Positions 21,001-30,561 of a DNA stretch of 64,000 nucleotides are shown here, one piece after another (positions within the stretch are counted from its first letter, which is position 1; every line of letters starts with the position of its first letter). The notes under the pieces were generated by a model. It had not been told where the DNA came from, searched no databases, and was given only the letters and a program-made list of their open reading frames with translations. The position numbers were made by a program, and so were the translations under genes. Source of the stretch: Lumbricus terrestris (lineage: Eukaryota > Annelida > Clitellata > Crassiclitellata > Lumbricidae); NCBI GenBank assembly GCA_949752735.1, contig OX457046.1, positions 29,683,677 through 29,747,676 on the forward strand. The letters run 5' to 3'.

Positions 21001-22220
21001 ATCCATCATTGTCGAAACAATGGGACGGATGGAAGGACGGATGAATGGAATTAGGACAGGGAGATGGAATGGGAGAACGAATGGAGAGTTTATATATATA
21101 TATATGTCGGATGGAAAGAGGGATGGACAGATGGATGGACGGATGGATGGATGGATGGAATGGATGAATTGAAGGAGTGATGGATGGGTGGATGGATGGA
21201 TAGATAAAACGGAAAGACGGATGGAAGAGAGGATAAACAGATGGATGGATGCATGAATGAAATGATGGGTGGATAGATGGGTGGATGGATGGATGGATGG
21301 GTGGATGGATGGATGGGTGGATGGATGGGTGGGTGGATGGATGGATGGATGGATGGATGGGTGGGTGGGTGGATGGGTAGATGGATGGATGGGTGAATGG
21401 GTGCATGGCTGGATGGATAGATGGATGGGTGGATGAATAGGTGGATGGATAGATGGGTAGATGGATGGATGGGTGGGTGGATGGATGGGTAGATGGATGG
21501 ATGGGTGAATGGGTGTATGGCTGGATGGATAGATGAATGGGTGGATGAATGGGTGGGTGGATGGATGAATGGATGGGTGGATGAATGGATGGGTGGATGA
21601 ATGGATGGATGGATGGATGGATGGATGGATAGGTGGATGGATGGATGGATGGATGAATGGATGGATGGATAGGTGGATGGATGGGTGGATGGATGAATGG
21701 GTGGATGCATGAATGGATGGATGGGTGGATGAATGGATGGGTGGATGGATGAATGGATGTATGGATGAATGGGTGGATGCTTGAATGGATGGATGGGTGG
21801 ATGAATGGATGGGTGGATGGATGAATGGATGGGTGGGTGGATGAATGGATGGGTGGGTGGATGGATGGATGGGTGGATGAATGGATGGATGGATGAATGG
21901 ATGGATGGGTGGATGAATGGATGGATGGATGAATGGATGGATGGATGGGTGGATGGATGGATGGATGGGTGGATGGATAGATGGATGGAATTAGGACAGA
22001 GGGAAGGAATGGCGCACGGAAGAACGGACGGATAGTAATAGGTGGAATGAATGGAGGGATGGACGGATGGATTGACGGATGGATGGAAAGATGAACAGAT
22101 GGTATAATATGACAGACGGATAAAAGGACTGGTGGATAGAAGGTTGGGTGGAAGAGAGCAGGGATAGACGATGGAATGGAACGAGGGATGGACGGATGAA
22201 TGGACGAATGGAGGAGGACA
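21000..22220. repeat. (ATGG)n satellite-like array, about 1.2 kb
   Basis: Imperfect atggatggatgggtggatga array. The minus strand reads long false frames of HPSIHPSIH type (up to 466 codons). A short (TA)n lies at 21092-21104. Confidence 0.97.
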
Positions 22221-22560
22221 CACTGGACTTTGTTTATTTGTTTGTCACTCTGTTTCCTGTTCCTGTCCGTCTGCTTCTCGCTCAAAATCCCTCTGCATCT
22301 TGTCATATATTCCTCTCTATACATAGGCTAATTCGCTGCTGCCTCTGAACTTCTGCATGTCTGCTTAACTACCTCTGTCCTCAGCTCCCAGGTTTCTAAA
22401 TCTTTTTGTCCGTATGTATCTCTCTCTTCCTTTTTCGATATCTCTTTCTCTGTTGCGTAACTCATTTTGGTGAAATAGAAGACATGCCTTCATATTCAGT
22501 CACGCTGACGATGCCGTCAGAACTAACTGAGAAATTTGCTTGCTATTATCGCTCTGGTTC
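22221..22560. other. No recognised gene
   Basis: Pyrimidine-leaning spacer with tctctt patches. Confidence 0.4.
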
Positions 22561-22569
22561 CCCCCCATC

Positions 22570-22656
22570 AACATAATCATAACCATAGTCGTCATCATTA
22601 TCGTCGTCTTCATCATTATCATTATCATAATTATGATCATCATGATCATCATCATG

Positions 22657-22704
<48 letters not shown>

Positions 22705-22762
22705 GTCGTCGTCATCATGATCGTTGTCGTCGTCGTCGTCGTCATCTTCATCATCATCATCA

Positions 22763-22838
<76 letters not shown>

Positions 22839-22862
22839 AACGACGACGAAGACGACAACGAC
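22570..22862. repeat. (ATC)n / (GTC)n trinucleotide array
   Basis: cat/atc triplets pass into a (gtc)n run at about 22800-22836, then acgacgaag. Confidence 0.97.
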
Positions 22863-23019
22863 AACGTGGTCATCTTCGCCGTCGTCATCGCCGTCAGCGT
22901 AGCATCCATTATCACTTTACGATGCATGTCATCATCAATCATCACCACAGCTACAGTGAATTCCATCAACACGAGCGCCTCTGCTTCGTTGAATGCGTGC
23001 AATATAAATGTTTGATATG

Positions 23020-23190
23020 AATGAGTGAATGATTGAATGAACAAATAAATGAATGAATGAATGAACGAATGTATGAATGAATGAATGAACAAATGAGTGA
23101 ATGAATGTGAATGAATGAATGAATGAACGAATGAACGAATGAATGAATGAACGAACGAATGAATGAACGAACGAATGAACAATTGAATGA
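23020..23190. repeat. (GAAT)n array
   Basis: gaatgaatgaacgaatga variants. Confidence 0.95.
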
Positions 23191-23607
23191 ACTAATAATA
23201 CTTCAAGTAGATAATAACAGATGATCACGCTGCAGCCACCTCGGCGTTCAATTATATCTATTTTGTTTTGTATATGAACAGAACTTACACATAAAACCTT
23301 TGTGAAATAAACTATATTATGTAACAGGCTGCGTTCTGCCATCCTGAAGTCTTGATTAAACTATAATTGAATTGAATCGAATTGAATATATTAAATTATA
23401 TTATACTCCAAAATGCAGATAGCAATTGGTCAAAAAAGAACAATTTTCATCTTAAAATTCGCTTGCTTCCTTAGCCAAAGACTTAAAACTCATTAAAAAA
23501 CCAATGATTGCAAGAAACAATGAGTGCAAGGAGTAGCAGTGCAAAGAACAATTGCAAAGAGCAACCGAAAAGAATAAGTGCGAAGAATACATGTAAGTAC
23601 AAAGACT

Positions 23608-23896
23608 CAGCGGCAGATCCACGGGGGGCTAATCCGGCCATGTCCCCTCCCCATTGAGAAACTCGCATAGAACGTGGCTCCCCATTTGGTTTCGACAAGC
23701 TTTCAACAACAGGTTTCAATTGGCTTAATGACTTTCAAAGAGGTCATGAGATTTTTTGGCAGGGAAATGGTATATATATTTCAAGGCAAGTTGGATCAAA
23801 CGACTAAAAAAGGTCATCAGTTTTTTCGGGCGAAAGATAAAAAAATTCCACAAATTTGTTGCCCCCGCCCTTCGAAAATTTCTATATCCGCCACTG
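23608..23896. mobile_element. hAT MITE, family 4 (289 bp)
   Basis: Ends cagcggcagatccacg and tatccgccactg, with exact duplication caaagact (23600-23607, 23897-23904). The same family occurs at 42153-42475, sharing aggtcatcagttttttcggg. Confidence 0.9.
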
Positions 23897-23929
23897 CAAA
23901 GACTAAATGCAGAAAAAAAGCAAATTTCA

Positions 23930-24160
23930 ATGAACAATAACAATTATGACGACAGGAGAACGTGAGTTTGAAACTGATTTCCTTCTCGCGTGCTGCCTGA
24001 AACGACCCAATGTCAACGGGACCTCATCCTCATCCATATCCATGTCTTCGTCGTCAGTACCCATCCATAACTTCCTGCCAGTCATCGATCGTCTAACGTT
24101 GGCAGAACTGACAATCGAAGACAAACAGAGGAACCCACCACGGTGCGTTTTCATGCTTCT
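23930..24160 (-). other. Candidate coding exon, unidentified
   Basis: A minus-strand frame reads MTGRKLWMGTDDEDMDMDED and then VPLTLGRFRQHARRKS. It follows a pyrimidine-rich acceptor-like tttgtcttcgattgtcag. The acidic-then-basic composition looks protein-like, but the opposite strand is open here too and I recognise no family. No partner exon was found. Confidence 0.25.
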
Positions 24161-25047
24161 CCATCAAATATCGAATCGGAATGCTAGCAGAAAACGCTGC
24201 GTGCAGCGCGGAAACGTCGGAGAAATCGGGGGTGGGGTGTTGGAGAGGGGTGGGGAGGAAGTCGGCCAGATAGGGGGTCATGAGGGGAAATTCTGCAGGG
24301 TCGTTGCTCTAAGATGTCGACCTCCGGGCCAGCGCTGGACAAGTGTAGACGGTACAAATGCTATTGACGAACGGTGCTGACACGCTTTGTCCATTACGGC
24401 CGCGCTGACAACGGGGAGGGTCCTGCCATCCTCCCTCAGGCCAACGGGGGAGGGTCTGCCCTCCCTCTCTTCCTCCCTAAGGCCGACCGCCGATCGGCAT
24501 GCCTTCCTTCAGCACCGTCATTACCGTTGTCGCTTGCTTACCGCATAACCGGCGGTTTGCCACAGCAAGAGTTGCCTCAGCAGCTGCTGACAACATTGAT
24601 GATGATGTCTTGGCCAAAGCAGCTGCTGCTGGTGCTTATCGGCGGAAGGATATGTGGGGAATTCGGTGGCCGCAAATGGCGCAGTTAGTGTGCTTTTACG
24701 ACCTGAAAAGAACCCGTATTTCAGCCGGTGACAACGTGATGAAGTGAGCTCTTAATTGTGCACTTGACTCAAATGATCACCAAAGTGCCAGAGCTGGCAA
24801 CGCCCCCCCTCCCCCCTCCCCGAACCCAACCGGGGATTACATGTTTGAGGTTAGATAAGGCATAGCAGTTCAGAGAAGGGTAATCTGTCATAATGAGGGG
24901 CGGTGTAAGGCATAAATGAAAGTTTAGAAACCGCGTCAGTATGCAGTGTATATGGCAAAACCAACCCAATTTTCGTTAAATATATATTGGTGGTCGAACC
25001 AGACATGTAGCCTATAAGCTTATACGTAGGCTACCATTCCCTTCCAG
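24160..25047. other. GC-richer intergenic sequence
   Basis: Contains ggggtgg and ccctccctc patches at 24225-24480 and several modest open frames with no recognisable motif. Confidence 0.4.
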
Positions 25048-25055
25048 AAAATTAC

Positions 25056-26214
25056 GGGTCTACTGCATAAGGCAGAAAATCAAAAGGCAGAAAATCAAAA
25101 GGCAGAAAATCAAAAGGCAGAAAAATAATAAGGCAGAAAAATCAAAAGGCAGAAAAATCAAAAGGCAGAAAATCAAAAGGCAGAAAAATGTATGTAAGCT
25201 CCACTTTGCCGCCTAAATATAAATGCACAATTACTTTAAACCTGCTGAAACTGATTAATCGGTTTACCATCGAACATCGAACATTAAAGAGCGAATTCAC
25301 TACAAAGTTCTCTCCTTAACATGCAACTCCTTACAATGCTCCCAGCCCAGATATCTTCGCGAACTGTTCACCATCCAGCCTACCCGTTCTACCCGATCAT
25401 CCGCCTGCCTTACACTCTCTCGACCGCCGGTCACAAGTCATCTCAAGTTCTCCAACCGAGCTATATCCAACTCAGCACCACGCCTTTGGAATGATCTGCC
25501 TGCTGAGTTCCGATCCTTTCAGTTCCTCCTCCATCATTACTAGTCACACACCATCACCTTCCTCAGGCTCCTCTATCCATCACACCTCGGGTCTTTCACT
25601 CGAAACTAAAGACACTCCTGTTCAAGAACTCTTATCCTGTTTCATCTGATCCCCCACCCTCCAATTCCCGGCTCAGACGACACCCACCTTAGTAGCTGTT
25701 TCACACCTCTGATCATACGGACCACCATGGACTATTCTTACGGACAACCCTTTTGACTCAACGCATTTGATCCTGATCCTATGGTAACTCGACCCGGACC
25801 ACCACGGACTACTCTCACGGACAACCCCCCTAACTCAACGCAGCGCTCGTGAATAAGCCGGTGCCCCTCGCTTGGCTTTCCAGTGGCGCTTTAGAAATTA
25901 CGAGATTACGATTATAATATTACAGGCCGATTTTTGTATGTTTTGAAATAGTTGGTGAATCAGAACATTTATAACCCTAATGGCGTTTTATATTTTTTGT
26001 GTTATAACACTACGGAATAAATATTGAGTTGGTTATGCAACATCTTCATGAGTTTCTGCCTTTTGATTTTTCTGCCTTTTGATTTTCTGCCTTTTGATTC
26101 TTCTGCCTTTTGACTTTTCTGCCTTATTATTTTTCTGCCTTTTGATTTTCTGCCTCTTGATTTTCTGCTTTTTGATTTTCTGCCTTTTGATTTTCTGCCT
26201 TATGCAGTGCTCCC
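25056..26214. mobile_element. Fold-back element with subterminal 15-16-bp arrays
   Basis: Termini gggtctactgcataaggc and gccttatgcagtgctccc are inverted, and the element is flanked by an exact 8-bp duplication aaaattac (25048-25055, 26215-26222). Just inside each end is an array of the unit aaggcagaaaatcaa: about eight copies on the left (25070-25190) and about ten inverted on the right (26050-26205). The two arms could form a long hairpin. The interior holds a LINE fragment and no transposase. The 8-bp duplication and GGG termini leave MuDR, Merlin or an unusual fold-back type possible. Confidence 0.85.
25299..25560 (+). pseudogene. LINE ORF2 C-terminal fragment inside the fold-back element
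   Basis: The + strand reads pieces such as RYLRELFTIQPTRSTRSS and APRLWNDLPAEFRSFQ, classical non-LTR ORF2 C-terminal motifs. It is close to the fragment at 4690-4965. It is not a complete gene. Confidence 0.75.
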
Positions 26215-26222
26215 AAAATTAC

Positions 26223-26813
26223 TCAGTTCTTGCTTAGTCAATTTGCCCAGCCAGAATAATTCAATAGTTCGATAATGCAACATGGATGTGCAACATTTTT
26301 TAAAAGGTCGCTAGAAACAATTTGGTCAAAAGTGTTGTCAGTGCTCTATGGCTGCCATACTGCTCAAATCGGCAGTTTTTCCGCCCCACCCCACCAGAAA
26401 CCCGAATCTCTCCAATCAGGTAGACAATTAAACACTGATTAGTATAATTGGTATACTCGCCTGAGATAAGATAACAGAACGAACCATGCATGGACCGCCT
26501 TATCTACACTGCCACGGTTTCCTTGGTTCAAAACGAAAGATGCGAAGAAATAATAATATATTAATCTGAGGTCAACACGACACTTGGTTCTTGCGATGCG
26601 TGCTCGGTGCTGTAGTATTTATTTATTTGCCGGTCGCCAAATGTTTAACAGCGTCCGGCGATTTAGAATTTTCAAGTGATTTATTTCCAGCACATAAAGC
26701 AGAATGTCAGATTGGTATGTACGTGTGTACTCCCCGGAGACGGTATTCGGGATGGGTTCTACAATGTATATGCTCGCTCTCGCATCCCAGGAAATATAAA
26801 ATTGTATGACTAC
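26223..26813. other. Left flank of the Polinton
   Basis: Unique-looking sequence with no supported gene. The last bases before the element are ctacag or gactac, depending on where the terminus is set. Confidence 0.5.
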
Positions 26814-27250
26814 AGTAGAGGAAATACGATGCAGTAAGCCCCTCAAATGTTTCTAGCCCGTCACGTGACTGTATGACGTCATCTGTAATGTATACTCTCA
26901 CTGAAGACCCTTGTTTTTGGCCCACTGGGCTATAAATCGTCACGCTTCACTGATCACGCTCTTTGATCCTTTTGATCTTTTGTTCTTTTGTATGATGATG
27001 ATGATGATGATGATGAGATGCTGTAGGGATGCTGAAGGGGTGGGGAAGGGCTGGGGAAGGGGCTGGGGAAGGGGAAGGGCTTGGGAAGGGCTTGGGAAGG
27101 GCATGCGCGCCCCTCCTCCCCCTAACCCTAACCCTAACCCTAACCCTAACCCTCCCCCTCTCCTCCCTCCCCTCCCCTCCCCCTCCCCCTCCCCCTCTCC
27201 CTCCCCCTCCCCCTCCTCCATGCTTCGTCAGCGCATTTCGATTGCACAGC
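26814..27250 (+). repeat. Polinton left terminal inverted repeat
   Basis: In order: about 180 bp of unique sequence including tgacgtca and cacgtg palindromes, a (gat)n tract near 26995-27015, a G-rich block (27036-27102), gcatgcgcgc, telomere-type repeats, a C-rich block, and the inner edge gcatttcgattgcacagc. A further matching patch cttagtcattctca follows at 27256. Confidence 0.95.
27120..27153 (-). repeat. Telomere-type repeats in the left TIR
   Basis: Five CCCTAA units plus CCCT on the + strand. The TTAGGG strand therefore runs 5' to 3' toward the left end of the element, the same polarity as at a natural chromosome end. Confidence 0.95.
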
Positions 27251-27333
27251 ATCTGCTTAGTCATTCTCACCATTCAGCATATTTTTATAAAAAGAACATA
27301 GAATAATATATCGCTGCATGCGCTAATAATAAC

Positions 27334-27440
27334 CACAATTTATATGGCGCCACACCACTACAAGGAAGCCTATAAGAAGCGCGCTCTTTTCATTAGCAAT
27401 CATTACATATTGAATCTTCTAAATAGCAACAGCAGTTGAT
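27334..27440 (+). promoter_or_regulatory. Leader region of the Polinton gene array
   Basis: Holds a TATA-like tataag at 27371, about 70 bp before the first ATG. It also holds cacaatttatatggcgccac (27334-27353), the inverted copy of a motif present four times near the right end. Confidence 0.45.
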
Positions 27441-27767
27441 ATGGGACCTAACACTGGTAAATGCGAAATGGACGTGTGCGGAAACTACAAATGTGAATGT
27501 ATAATGTGTCAAGACGAAGATGATGATGATGCGAGCGCTCACATTGAAGATGAAAAAGCTGTAAAGTATAGTACTATGAAACTTAAAGCGGAGAATGAAA
27601 GACTGAAGAAATCTGTTATTTGTATAGTCTGTAAGGAAAAGCAAGTGCAGTCATTATCTCTTCCGTGTAGGCATGTGAATATGTGTTTTCCCTGTGCGGA
27701 CATTGCAACACACTGTCCCTCTTGCGGCGAGCGCATTCTTGGAATCGTCAGAATATACCTCGTATAA
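27441..27767 (+). CDS. IAP-type RING finger protein (Polinton)
   Basis: A 108-residue protein. Residues 61-95 form a C3HC4 RING finger: C61, C64, C76, H78, C82, C85, C92, C95. The tail GIVRIYLV matches the strand that follows RINGs of inhibitor-of-apoptosis proteins. Such RINGs dimerise and act as E3 ubiquitin ligases. No BIR domain is present. The N-terminus has four extra cysteines (C8, C13, C18, C20) and C23, then an acidic run (DEDDDD) and a short coiled-coil-like region (about 38-58). It is the first gene of the array, 39 bp before the ATPase ATG. A role in countering host death or defence is inferred from IAP-RING biology only. A virion or transcription role is also possible. Confidence 0.82.
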   Translation: MGPNTGKCEMDVCGNYKCECIMCQDEDDDDASAHIEDEKAVKYSTMKLKAENERLKKSVICIVCKEKQVQSLSLPCRHVNMCFPCADIATHCPSCGERILGIVRIYLV

Positions 27768-27805
27768 AAACAGCGGTATGCTTCAAAAGATATTTACTTT
27801 TTAAA

Positions 27806-28420
27806 ATGGACCCAACTTGGATGCATCCATTCTCTGCTATAATAAGCGGACCCAGTGGTTGTGGAAAAACCAACTTCACTTTACGTTTTATAGATCATTT
27901 AGACTATATGGTCAAACCTGCAATAGAAAAAATTATATGGTGTTATGGTATATACCAAGAAATCTTCGATAAATACGCCCATGTACAATTTCACGAAGGA
28001 TTGCCCGACCTGGCTATTTTCGACGGCAAGCAAAAGACTCTGCTCATTTTAGACGATCTTATGAGTGAGACGGACGAGAGAGTTACCAAATTATTTACAA
28101 AGATTAGTCATCATATGAATGTTTCTATACTCTACCTGACGCAGAATCTTTTCTACAGCGGAAAGCACTCAAGAACAATCAGTTTGAATGCACATTACTT
28201 TGTACTCTTCAAAAATGTTAGAGACAGCACGCAGGTTTCAATATTAGCACGACAGATGTTTCCCGGCAGGGCAAACTTCATGATAGAGGCCTTCCAAGAT
28301 GCTACTATGGCGCCTTTCGGATATCTTTTGGTCGATCTGAGGTCGGAAACTGACGAACGTTGTCGCATAAGGTCAAACATTTTCCCAGGCGAGACGCATT
28401 ATGTCTATGTAAGGAAATGA
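27806..28420 (+). CDS. A32-like FtsK/HerA genome-packaging ATPase (Polinton)
   Basis: This 204-residue ATPase is expected to pump element DNA into preformed capsids. Walker A is GPSGCGKT (residues 15-22), Walker B is LLILDD (79-84), and a sensor-like TQN sits at 112-114. The length is typical for Polinton and adenovirus-like packaging ATPases. The frame is open upstream to 27683, but that part overlaps the RING gene and has no family motif. The ATG at 27806, giving MDPTWMHPF just before the Walker region, fits the family. It lies between the RING gene and a short TATA-like gap (atataaa at 28421). Confidence 0.92.
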   Translation: MDPTWMHPFSAIISGPSGCGKTNFTLRFIDHLDYMVKPAIEKIIWCYGIYQEIFDKYAHVQFHEGLPDLAIFDGKQKTLLILDDLMSETDERVTKLFTKISHHMNVSILYLTQNLFYSGKHSRTISLNAHYFVLFKNVRDSTQVSILARQMFPGRANFMIEAFQDATMAPFGYLLVDLRSETDERCRIRSNIFPGETHYVYVRK

Positions 28421-28461
28421 ATATAAACGCCTGACCGCGCTGCATCTCTCATTCAACCAAA

Positions 28462-28791
28462 ATGTCTGACGCCATTGAGGAGAAGTTTGCGAAACTCAGG
28501 CTGCTTAAAGAATCTTCACCTAAAGTAAGGAAACGAATTTTAAAGGAGTGTAATTCTTCACTGCTTTGCTGCCTTTGCGAGTGTGCGCTCAACATTTTAA
28601 AAGGAACTGTACCTTTGAAAGTTGCTCAGAAGAAAAGACTCGGTCGATTCAAACACAAGCTGAGAAAGCTTGCATCCAAGAAGACACGTGTTAAAATCAA
28701 GAAACGCATAGTCCAGACAGGTGGTTTCATAGGCGCCTTACTAACCCCTGTGCTCTCTTTTCTGGGAACATTGTTGAGTAATAAAATATAA
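28462..28791 (+). CDS. Small basic protein with hydrophobic C-terminus (Polinton)
   Basis: A 109-residue protein with three parts: a helical N-terminus, a motif CLCECALNILKG (residues 37-48), and a Lys/Arg-rich stretch (53-83) leading into QTGGFIGALLTPVLSFLGTL (85-104). From family knowledge, small proteins with this CECALN...basic...GGF layout recur in animal Polinton/adintovirus-like elements. They are suspected virion core or membrane-active proteins, comparable in place to adenovirus pX or pVI, but function is unproven. It ends one base before the next ATG. Confidence 0.75.
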   Translation: MSDAIEEKFAKLRLLKESSPKVRKRILKECNSSLLCCLCECALNILKGTVPLKVAQKKRLGRFKHKLRKLASKKTRVKIKKRIVQTGGFIGALLTPVLSFLGTLLSNKI

Positions 28792-28792
28792 T

Positions 28793-29494
28793 ATGGAGCA
28801 TACGAAGAAAATGGTTCTGGTGGAGCCTAGGCAGATAGAGAAATGGAAGGAGACAATGCTAGACAAAACATTATCGAAATTGGATACGCAGATGTACGAT
28901 ATTCTGCATAGGAATATTGCAGATGATGATAAGGCCAAATTGTATACCAACAGTTTGAGTCATTACTTGAACATTGACAAACCCAGCATAGTTACAAAAT
29001 TCGAAACTAAAGAAAAGGGGGCGGCGGCGGCGGCGGCGGCGGAGGCGGAGGCGGCGGAATCTACCGAATCTACAGACTCTATCGGCAGCAGCAGCAGCAG
29101 CATAGAAGCGCAAGTCTTGCAGACAGTTCCAAAGAAATGGAAAACACAGGCTGCTCAACTTTTAACGCACATGAAGAGCAATCCAGACTTGGCCTGGAAT
29201 TCTAAAGGCGAACTTATTTTGAAGGATGCAACTATTCCGAAAACACACATGGTCGATTTGGTGAACGATCTTATGAGAAAACGCACGACAGCTTCCCCAC
29301 CCACCGGCTGGCGACTCTTGGCCGACGCTCTTAAAGACTCAAACATTCCTCGCGAACTTATAGGAAATAAAGAACGTTGGACCTATATTAACGATTCCAC
29401 GGACGAAACGACAGCAGTTACGTCAAAGAGCACTCACGGCAAACAGCAGCTTTCCTCGTTGTCGCCTTCTTCTTCGGCCTGGCTGACTTACTGA
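28793..29494 (+). CDS. Conserved Polinton protein of unknown function
   Basis: A 233-residue protein. The helical N-terminus (1-75) is followed by an Ala/Glu run (77-89) and a Ser run (98-103), which reflect GC-rich trinucleotide slippage in the gene. A C-terminal block follows with W140-region and ASPPTGWRLLADALKD (167-182) and IPRELIGN. No enzyme motif is seen. Its position directly before the integrase, with a TGATG stop/start overlap, suggests co-expression. A virion-associated or scaffold role is only a guess. Confidence 0.7.
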   Translation: MEHTKKMVLVEPRQIEKWKETMLDKTLSKLDTQMYDILHRNIADDDKAKLYTNSLSHYLNIDKPSIVTKFETKEKGAAAAAAAEAEAAESTESTDSIGSSSSSIEAQVLQTVPKKWKTQAAQLLTHMKSNPDLAWNSKGELILKDATIPKTHMVDLVNDLMRKRTTASPPTGWRLLADALKDSNIPRELIGNKERWTYINDSTDETTAVTSKSTHGKQQLSSLSPSSSAWLTY

Positions 29495-30522
29495 TGGAAT
29501 CGTACTTCGACCCCAAAACACCCGGAAGCTTCGCCGGTGTGAATTCCTTTAAAAAACATTCTGACTTTAAAACTAATGACGTTAAAAATTGGCTGATTAA
29601 ACAAGATGCGTACACTTTGCATAAACCTGTTAGGCTGAACTTTAGAAGGCGAAAAACTTTCGCGCCAGGTATTGACAATCTGTGGCAAGCAGACTTGGCG
29701 GATCTTTCGGCATTGGCGAAACATAACGATAAAAATAAATACATTTTAACCTGTATAGATGTCTTGTCTAAATATTCTTGGGCGCTCCCGCTAAAATCAA
29801 AGACTGGCGCGGCTCTGGTCGAAGCCTTTTCATCCATTCTTTTAGAAAGACAGCCGGCTAATTTGCAAACTGACAAGGGGACAGAATTCCTTAATAAACC
29901 CTTTCAATCCATGCTTCGTAAAAATTCTATTCGATTTTACACGTCCGAAAATAGTGACATAAAAGCCTCTGTGGTTGAGAGATTCAATAGAACTCTTAAG
30001 ACTAGGATGTGGAAATACTTTACTTATAATAATACATATAGATATGTAGATATTTTACAAGATCTAGTTCATTCGTACAACAACACTTATCACAGATCTA
30101 TAGCCATGACACCCAGTCAGGTTTCTAAGGCTAACGAAAATATTATTATAAAACGATTGTACGGCGAGAAGAAGCGACCAGCCAATTGGAAATACGAAGT
30201 GAACGATAAAGTTAGAATCGCAAAGGCCAGGATAGCATTCCAGAAGGGATACTTGCCGAGCTGGTCGATGGAAATCTTTAAGATTGTAACTCGTGTGCCT
30301 ACCGACCCCGTAACCTACGAGCTTGAAGATTTAAGTGGCGAAAAAATAAAAGGTAAATTCTACGAATTTGAGCTACAAAGAATATTAAAAGAAGACGATA
30401 TTTACACGGTCGAAAAAATTCTGAAAAGTCGTAAGCGGCGCCGTAAGACGGAATATTTTGTCAAATGGAGAGGCTATGAAGACAAGTTCAACTCTTGGAC
30501 TCAGGATATATTCAAAGTCTAG
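29494..30522 (+). CDS. Retroviral-type DDE integrase with C-terminal chromodomain (Polinton)
   Basis: A 342-residue protein that would insert element DNA into chromosomes. The catalytic triad is D67 (LWQADLADL), D127 (LQTDKGTEF) and E162 (ASVVERFNR), with 34 residues between the last two. No clear HHCC zinc finger is visible at the N-terminus. Residues about 303-341 form a chromodomain (YTVEKIL, EYFVKWRGY, FNSWTQ) with aromatic residues Y304, W325 and W335 in cage positions. Chromodomains on integrases can steer insertion toward methylated-histone chromatin, which is established for chromoviruses and inferred here. The gene is intact and starts within the stop of the preceding gene. Confidence 0.93.
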   Translation: MESYFDPKTPGSFAGVNSFKKHSDFKTNDVKNWLIKQDAYTLHKPVRLNFRRRKTFAPGIDNLWQADLADLSALAKHNDKNKYILTCIDVLSKYSWALPLKSKTGAALVEAFSSILLERQPANLQTDKGTEFLNKPFQSMLRKNSIRFYTSENSDIKASVVERFNRTLKTRMWKYFTYNNTYRYVDILQDLVHSYNNTYHRSIAMTPSQVSKANENIIIKRLYGEKKRPANWKYEVNDKVRIAKARIAFQKGYLPSWSMEIFKIVTRVPTDPVTYELEDLSGEKIKGKFYEFELQRILKEDDIYTVEKILKSRKRRRKTEYFVKWRGYEDKFNSWTQDIFKV

Positions 30523-30561
30523 CAAGAATTTCTCACAGTCTGACAGAGGATGCAAACGACA

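Noticed and set aside
20924..22324. 466-codon minus-strand frame rich in His-Pro-Ser-Ile
   Set aside because: Translation of the (ATGG)n array; the same pattern appears in other frames and at 19114-19887.
22500..23020. Histidine-, serine- or methionine-homopolymer frames
   Set aside because: All derive from (ATC)n/(GTC)n trinucleotide arrays.
25070..25190. CRISPR-like array of short repeats
   Set aside because: Repeats of 15-16 bp have no spacers and are mirrored at 26050; this is the subterminal array of a fold-back element in an animal genome.
27683..27805. N-terminal extension of the Polinton ATPase
   Set aside because: The extra 41 codons overlap the RING gene in another frame and show no family similarity; the ATG at 27806 fits the Walker A position.
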